From Rhodoblastus acidophilus (GTDB taxonomy: Bacteria > Pseudomonadota > Alphaproteobacteria > Rhizobiales > Beijerinckiaceae), in contig NZ_JAOQNX010000003.1 in assembly GCF_025961575.1 (NCBI RefSeq), forward strand, positions 169,566 through 233,565: a stretch of 64,000 nucleotides of DNA, read 5' to 3'. Below are positions 58,236 through 64,000 of the stretch, piece after piece. Within the stretch, counting starts at the first letter, position 1; every line of letters starts with the position of its first letter. Made by a program: the position numbers and the translations under genes. Under the pieces are notes generated by a model. That model saw only the letters and a program-made list of their open reading frames with translations, was not told the DNA's origin and searched no databases.

Positions 58236-58310
58236 GGGGACTGGATCGAATTGCGCGCGGATCGTCAGCTCATGAGGCGACATGTTGCAGCGCAATTCGT
58301 TCCTGTCCCC
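58236..58310 (+). repeat. Family-B palindromic repeat, left flank of the acyltransferase
   Basis: GGGGACTGGATCGAATTGCG at the left end and CAATTCGTTCCTGTCCCC at the right, 75 bp. It follows parC by 7 bp and may act as its transcript end. Confidence 0.85.
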
Positions 58311-58411
58311 GGCCCCGTGGTAGCTTCTCCAGCCGTGCTTCGGTCATATCACTAGGGCAAGCCCTTGTGATAACGACGACCGCGCGCTGGTTGTTGTATC
58401 AATGCAGCGGA

Positions 58412-59614
58412 TTAGGTGGACTCTAGGCGAGGTGTCCATCCGCGTGTGGTCAACCGTTTTTGAATGACCCGCTCCATTAGGTGAGAGAGCGCAAGGGCCA
58501 CGGCACCGAATACCGCGAGTCGTACAGTCACGGAGGATTTCGCGAGCATGTGATTGACGATGAAGATCAGCGGAGCGTGCAGAACGTAAAGCGCGTAGGA
58601 GATCGATCCCACATAGGATAGCGCCGGAACAAGGGCGCGAAAGCAGGTGAGGCCAGTCTGAATGTGCTCAACATTCAGCGCCGAGAACAAGAGACTCAGC
58701 ACCGTGAGTCCAACCTTGACGACAAAGAGCGACGGTGAGAAGGCCCACAGGGCCGAGATACCAATCAGCGACACCAAGAATCGCCAGGCGCGATGCTGCG
58801 GTTCCTTTTCGACCACCACAGGGTTCTGGATGAGAGAAAGGATCAGCGGGCAGCAGCATGCCCCGAAGGCTGTAAGCCGAAACGCATCATAGTATTCGCT
58901 TGTGAGCTGGACGCGCGCGTAGCACAGGCCGATCACAAAGAAGGCGAAGCCGAGCGGGACGGAGACCCGCGGCAGGTGATCACGCCACGCTGCGATCCAG
59001 TGCCCCATGATCCAAGGAAGCGATAGACCTAATACGAATACGAGATGAGCGGGGACGCCTCCGAAGTGTGGCGGGTAGAGGAATACGGCGCAGAGAAACG
59101 CTACAATAGCCCACACGACGATTACACGCGTACAGTAGAAAGAAACTGCGAATATCAAGTAGTAAAAAACCTCGTTCGCAAGCGACCAAAGCGGTGGATT
59201 ATAACGCGGCGTCGGAACTATGTATCCAGCTAGCGTCTGCAAAAACAAGGCATTTCCTATAAAATCTCTGGCTGTTGTCCAAGTGTTCTCAAACCAAGCT
59301 TGATCGATAGTCGCAAGCACGAGCCCGAAGAAATAAATTGGGTAGATACGCAGTAACCGAGCCTGTAGGTAACTGATCGTTGCGGCAAATCTGCTTGGCG
59401 CGGTGGCTGACTTTCGCTCCGCCGAAAGCGTTATCACCGTCCCGGATAATACGAAGAAGATAATGACTGCTTCGGTCGCGAACTGTGTAGGCAGCTCTAT
59501 AAGGCCAGTCTTCGGCACTAAGCCAAAAGTGAAGACGTGATTGTAGACGACAAGCAATGCTGCCAGCGCACGGATTACCTCAAGACCAATGTATTTTCTC
59601 ATTAGTTTGCTCAT
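58412..59614 (-). CDS. Acyltransferase 3 family membrane protein (OafA-like)
   Basis: 400 aa with ten or so hydrophobic helices. YIGLEVIRALAALLVVYNHV has the Arg and His of the family; FFVLSGTVITLSAERK and LRIYPIYFFGLVLA follow, and SLANEVFYYLIFAVSFY the middle motif. Such enzymes O-acylate exopolysaccharide or O-antigen. By eye its DNA is lower in GC than its neighbours, with codons they avoid, and family-B repeats flank it in opposite orientation, so it looks acquired. ATG at 59614 (an internal ATG four codons on is possible). Confidence 0.88.
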   Translation of the reverse strand: MSKLMRKYIGLEVIRALAALLVVYNHVFTFGLVPKTGLIELPTQFATEAVIIFFVLSGTVITLSAERKSATAPSRFAATISYLQARLLRIYPIYFFGLVLATIDQAWFENTWTTARDFIGNALFLQTLAGYIVPTPRYNPPLWSLANEVFYYLIFAVSFYCTRVIVVWAIVAFLCAVFLYPPHFGGVPAHLVFVLGLSLPWIMGHWIAAWRDHLPRVSVPLGFAFFVIGLCYARVQLTSEYYDAFRLTAFGACCCPLILSLIQNPVVVEKEPQHRAWRFLVSLIGISALWAFSPSLFVVKVGLTVLSLLFSALNVEHIQTGLTCFRALVPALSYVGSISYALYVLHAPLIFIVNHMLAKSSVTVRLAVFGAVALALSHLMERVIQKRLTTRGWTPRLEST

Positions 59615-59749
59615 TGCTGCAATTTATGAGTTTAATATCAACGCCTACTCACTCTGCGTTATTTCCCTTGGGTATTCTCTTGCCAAGATCATAAAGGTTA
59701 GGGCTGCCCCGGCTAGGCCGGAGGTTTTGGGTTGGATGGTGCCTGGGTC

Positions 59750-59824
59750 GGGGACAGGAACGCATTGCGCCCATTGGCGCGCGGTAAAAGACGGAAACCG
59801 ATCGCGCAATGCGATCCAGTCCCC
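59750..59824 (-). repeat. Family-B palindromic repeat, right flank of the acyltransferase
   Basis: GGGGACAGGAACGCATTGCG at the left and CGATCCAGTCCCC at the right, 75 bp, inverted relative to the copy at 58236. It ends 2 bp from the yjbQ stop. Confidence 0.85.
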
Positions 59825-59826
59825 TT

Positions 59827-60246
59827 TCACTCGCCAATGATCTTGATCAGCGCGCGCTTTTTCCGGCCGCCGTCGAACTCGCCATAGAAAATCTGTTCCC
59901 ACGGGCCGAAGTCGAGTTTTCCGCCGGTGATGGCGACCACGACCTCACGGCCCATCACCTGACGCTTCATATGGGCGTCGGCATTGTCCTCGCCGGTGCG
60001 GTTGTGGTGGTAGCCCGAGACCGGCTCATGCGGCGCCAGCTTCTCCAGCCAAACCTCATAGTCGTGGTGCAGGCCGCTCTCGTCGTCGTTGATGAACACG
60101 CTTGCGGTAATGTGCATGGCGTTGACCAGGCACAGCCCCTCCCGCACGCCGGATTCGCGCAGCGCCGCCTCGACCTGCGGGGTGATGTTGACAAAGCCGC
60201 GGCGGCCCCGGACTTCGAACCACAGTTCCTTGCGAAACGATTTCAT
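59827..60246 (-). CDS. YjbQ family protein (secondary thiamine-phosphate synthase-like)
   Basis: 139 aa. [60 protein letters not shown] and [20 protein letters not shown] cover the whole family; the His residues line a conserved pocket. E. coli YjbQ can replace ThiE weakly, but the main role is uncertain. The start overlaps the stop of a 71-aa gene (ATGA). Confidence 0.92.
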   Translation of the reverse strand: MKSFRKELWFEVRGRRGFVNITPQVEAALRESGVREGLCLVNAMHITASVFINDDESGLHHDYEVWLEKLAPHEPVSGYHHNRTGEDNADAHMKRQVMGREVVVAITGGKLDFGPWEQIFYGEFDGGRKKRALIKIIGE

Positions 60247-60458
60247 GCGATTTCTCCTGATCCGCAGTGCGGGCGGATCATCCGGGCAGGGTCGAGGCGC
60301 GCGGAAAGTCGATTGAGAATCGCCATGCGCTCGGACTCCGCCCAGTCTGGCGCGGCGTCGAATCGCGCCGCCGGATCGCGTTGGCGGGGCGCGCCCGATT
60401 CTGCGCCGGGCGCCGAATCCATGCCTTGCGCCCTGGCGTCAGACGCCGAATTGCGCAT
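60243..60458 (-). CDS. Small hypothetical protein preceding yjbQ
   Basis: 71 aa, not recognised. The ATG at 60458 is preceded by TTGGGAGGAATGAC, an excellent ribosome-binding site, and the TGA overlaps the yjbQ ATG, so translation is coupled. The first half is Ala/Gly/Pro-rich; [20 protein letters not shown] is helical. High third-position GC supports it as real. Confidence 0.55.
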   Translation of the reverse strand: MRNSASDARAQGMDSAPGAESGAPRQRDPAARFDAAPDWAESERMAILNRLSARLDPARMIRPHCGSGEIA

Positions 60459-60572
60459 GTCATTCCTCCCAATAAAGTAAAGTTAGGTCCGGCGCAGGTC
60501 GAGTTCAAGGCGAAAAGTCGCGGCCAAGCCAGGGGAGAGCCCGAGTTCTTCAGCAAAAAACGCAAATTTCAT

Positions 60573-60601
60573 TTGACCTTTGCGGAGGTCCCGCCTATAC
60601 G
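60573..60601 (+). promoter_or_regulatory. Sigma-70-type promoter of the str operon
   Basis: TTGACC (60573-60578) and TATACG (60596-60601) are spaced exactly 17 bp. This predicts a leader of about 330 nt before rpsL. The rest of the 479-bp gap (60459-60937) has no supported gene. Confidence 0.65.
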
Positions 60602-60937
60602 ACGGCCACTCAGACAGGCTGTAGCCCAGCATGTCTCCGGCGCCGCGCTGGAGACCCAGGCGGACTAAACGCTGTCGACCAGCTTTTCGACTGAAGAGTC
60701 AATCGGCCCCGCAAAGCTTCGTGTTTTGTAAGTGGTCGTCCATCGACACGACTGGGGTGATCCGCCTTGGTCCTCTGTCTTCGGAAGCGCCGGAGGCCGG
60801 GTTATGGCCGAAGGCGCTTATGCGTTTCGCTATTGGCTGAAGCCCCTTCGAGGAGCCGAAAGCCGGTCGCGGGGTGGGGCGGAGCGCAAGTTTCGCCTTG
60901 TTCAACACTTCAACTATTTCGTCCGGAAAGGCGAAGG

Positions 60938-61309
60938 ATGCCCACTATTTCCCAGTTGATCCGCAAGCCGCGGCAACCGAAAACCTATCGCGAAAAGGCC
61001 CGCCACCTGCAGGCTTCGCCGCAGAAGCGTGGCGTGTGCACCCGCGTCTACACCACCACGCCGAAGAAGCCGAACTCGGCGCTCCGCAAGGTGGCCAAGG
61101 TCCGTTTGACCAACGGCTTTGAAGTCATCGGCTACATTCCGGGCGAAGGCCACAACCTTCAGGAACACTCCGTCGTCATGATCCGCGGCGGCCGCGTCAA
61201 GGATTTGCCGGGCGTGCGCTACCACATCCTGCGCGGCGTGCTCGACACCCAGGGCGTCAAGGATCGTAAGCAGCGTCGTTCGAAGTACGGCGCGAAGCGT
61301 CCGAAGTAA
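60938..61309 (+). CDS. rpsL: 30S ribosomal protein S12
   Basis: uS12, decoding-centre protein, 123 aa. [40 protein letters not shown] (with the Lys linked to streptomycin sensitivity) and [20 protein letters not shown] are complete, so no resistance-type change is seen at these positions. GGAAAGG precedes the ATG at 60938; the upstream frame is leader. Confidence 0.98.
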   Translation: MPTISQLIRKPRQPKTYREKARHLQASPQKRGVCTRVYTTTPKKPNSALRKVAKVRLTNGFEVIGYIPGEGHNLQEHSVVMIRGGRVKDLPGVRYHILRGVLDTQGVKDRKQRRSKYGAKRPK

Positions 61310-61321
61310 TTAGGAGCGAAC

Positions 61322-61792
61322 ATGTCTCGTCGTCACAGCGCGGAAAAGCGCGAAGTCATTCCGGACGCCAAGTTCGGCGACGTCATCGTCGCCAAGTTCA
61401 TGAACTCGATCATGTACGACGGCAAGAAGTCGGCCGCCGAACAGATCGTCTACGGCGCGTTCGACATCATCGAATCCAAGGCCAAGGCCGATCCGCTCGG
61501 CGTCTTCAAGCAGGCGCTCGAGAATGTCGCGCCGGCCATTGAAGTGCGCTCCCGTCGCGTCGGCGGCGCCACCTATCAGGTGCCCGTCGAAGTCCGCACC
61601 GAGCGCCGCCAGGCTCTCGCCATCCGCTGGCTGATCACGGCCGCCCGCGGCCGCAACGACAAGACCATGATCGAGCGCCTCTCGGCCGAACTGCTCGACG
61701 CCTCCAACAACCGCGGCGCCGCCGTGAAGAAGCGCGAAGACACGCACCGCATGGCGGAAGCCAACCGCGCCTTCTCGCACTACCGCTGGTAA
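61322..61792 (+). CDS. rpsG: 30S ribosomal protein S7
   Basis: uS7, 156 aa. [40 protein letters not shown] and [20 protein letters not shown] then the C-terminal [20 protein letters not shown] are typical. Begins 12 bp after rpsL. Confidence 0.98.
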   Translation: MSRRHSAEKREVIPDAKFGDVIVAKFMNSIMYDGKKSAAEQIVYGAFDIIESKAKADPLGVFKQALENVAPAIEVRSRRVGGATYQVPVEVRTERRQALAIRWLITAARGRNDKTMIERLSAELLDASNNRGAAVKKREDTHRMAEANRAFSHYRW

Positions 61793-61803
61793 GGGATCAC
61801 GAC

Positions 61804-63879
<2,076 letters not shown>

Positions 63880-63909
63880 GGCATCTGACAACCATCAAGG
63901 AGATTGGCC

Positions 63910-64000
63910 ATGGCCAAGGAAAAATTTACGCGTACGAAGCCGCACTGCAACATCGGCACCATCGGTCACGTCGACCACGGCAAGACCTCGCTGACCGCCG
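63910..64000 (+). CDS. tuf: Elongation factor Tu, N-terminal part (runs off right edge)
   Basis: [20 protein letters not shown] then DHGKTSLTA, the first 30 residues of EF-Tu with the P-loop. AAGGAGA lies before the ATG at 63910. It continues the rpsL-rpsG-fusA-tuf order. Confidence 0.97.
   Translation, partial: MAKEKFTRTKPHCNIGTIGHVDHGKTSLTA

Overview
The window is a continuous stretch of high-GC, almost wholly housekeeping chromosome from an alphaproteobacterium, most likely Hyphomicrobiales (Rhizobiales), perhaps near Methylocystaceae/Beijerinckiaceae. The order is inferred from gene order (rpsF-rpsR-DUF2232-rplI ... dnaB-alr-radA-cvpA-purF; fabD-fabG-acpP-fabF-mltG-yicC-gmk; dapA divergent from slt; rpoZ-rsh-pdxJ-acpS-lepB-rnc-era-recO; rpsL-rpsG-fusA-tuf). 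The family-level guess is weak. I saw no prophage, IS transposase, CRISPR array, rRNA or tRNA gene.

Layout. 1-18 kb, mostly minus strand: a ribosomal/replication/purine cluster. It is interrupted by a TadG-like gene between radA and cvpA, by a DUF4062-TPR protein between alr and radA, and by about 5.5 kb (katG, XdhC-like, HicA-like, acyP, FAH hydrolase, a Tat-signal protein) between rplI and dnaB. 18-29 kb: an outer-membrane barrel, a GGDEF-EAL protein and the type II fatty-acid cluster running into mltG, yicC and gmk. 29-40 kb: an orphan amino-acid ABC ATPase, an epimerase, an MFS carrier, folD, and a complete branched-chain amino-acid ABC operon (livH-M-G-F, DUF6867, a His/Gly-rich secreted protein, livK). 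40-48 kb: a Phd/VapC toxin-antitoxin pair, small conserved genes, smpB, dapA, slt, a family-5-like uracil-DNA glycosylase and a NYN-domain protein. 48-55 kb: stringent response (rpoZ, rsh), then pdxJ, acpS, lepB, rnc, era, recO. 55-64 kb: parC, an acyltransferase that looks lower in GC than its surroundings, a 71-aa ORF with yjbQ, and the start of the str operon.

The noncoding layer is the most unusual part. There are two near-perfect parS sites (6787 and 28867), which suggests the window lies in the origin-proximal, ParB-loaded part of the chromosome. At least five families of short structured dispersed repeats occupy intergenic spaces. One family of about 58 bp keeps a hairpin core whose two arms change together in all four copies. 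A second, of about 75 bp, has 21-bp inverted ends and flanks the acyltransferase in opposite orientations. A third, 44 bp, shows a covarying base pair between its two copies. The aldose-epimerase start has been duplicated in tandem together with a further repeat. The best candidate for an uncharacterised protein system is the DUF4062-TPR gene, whose six 141-bp repeats are nearly identical in DNA.
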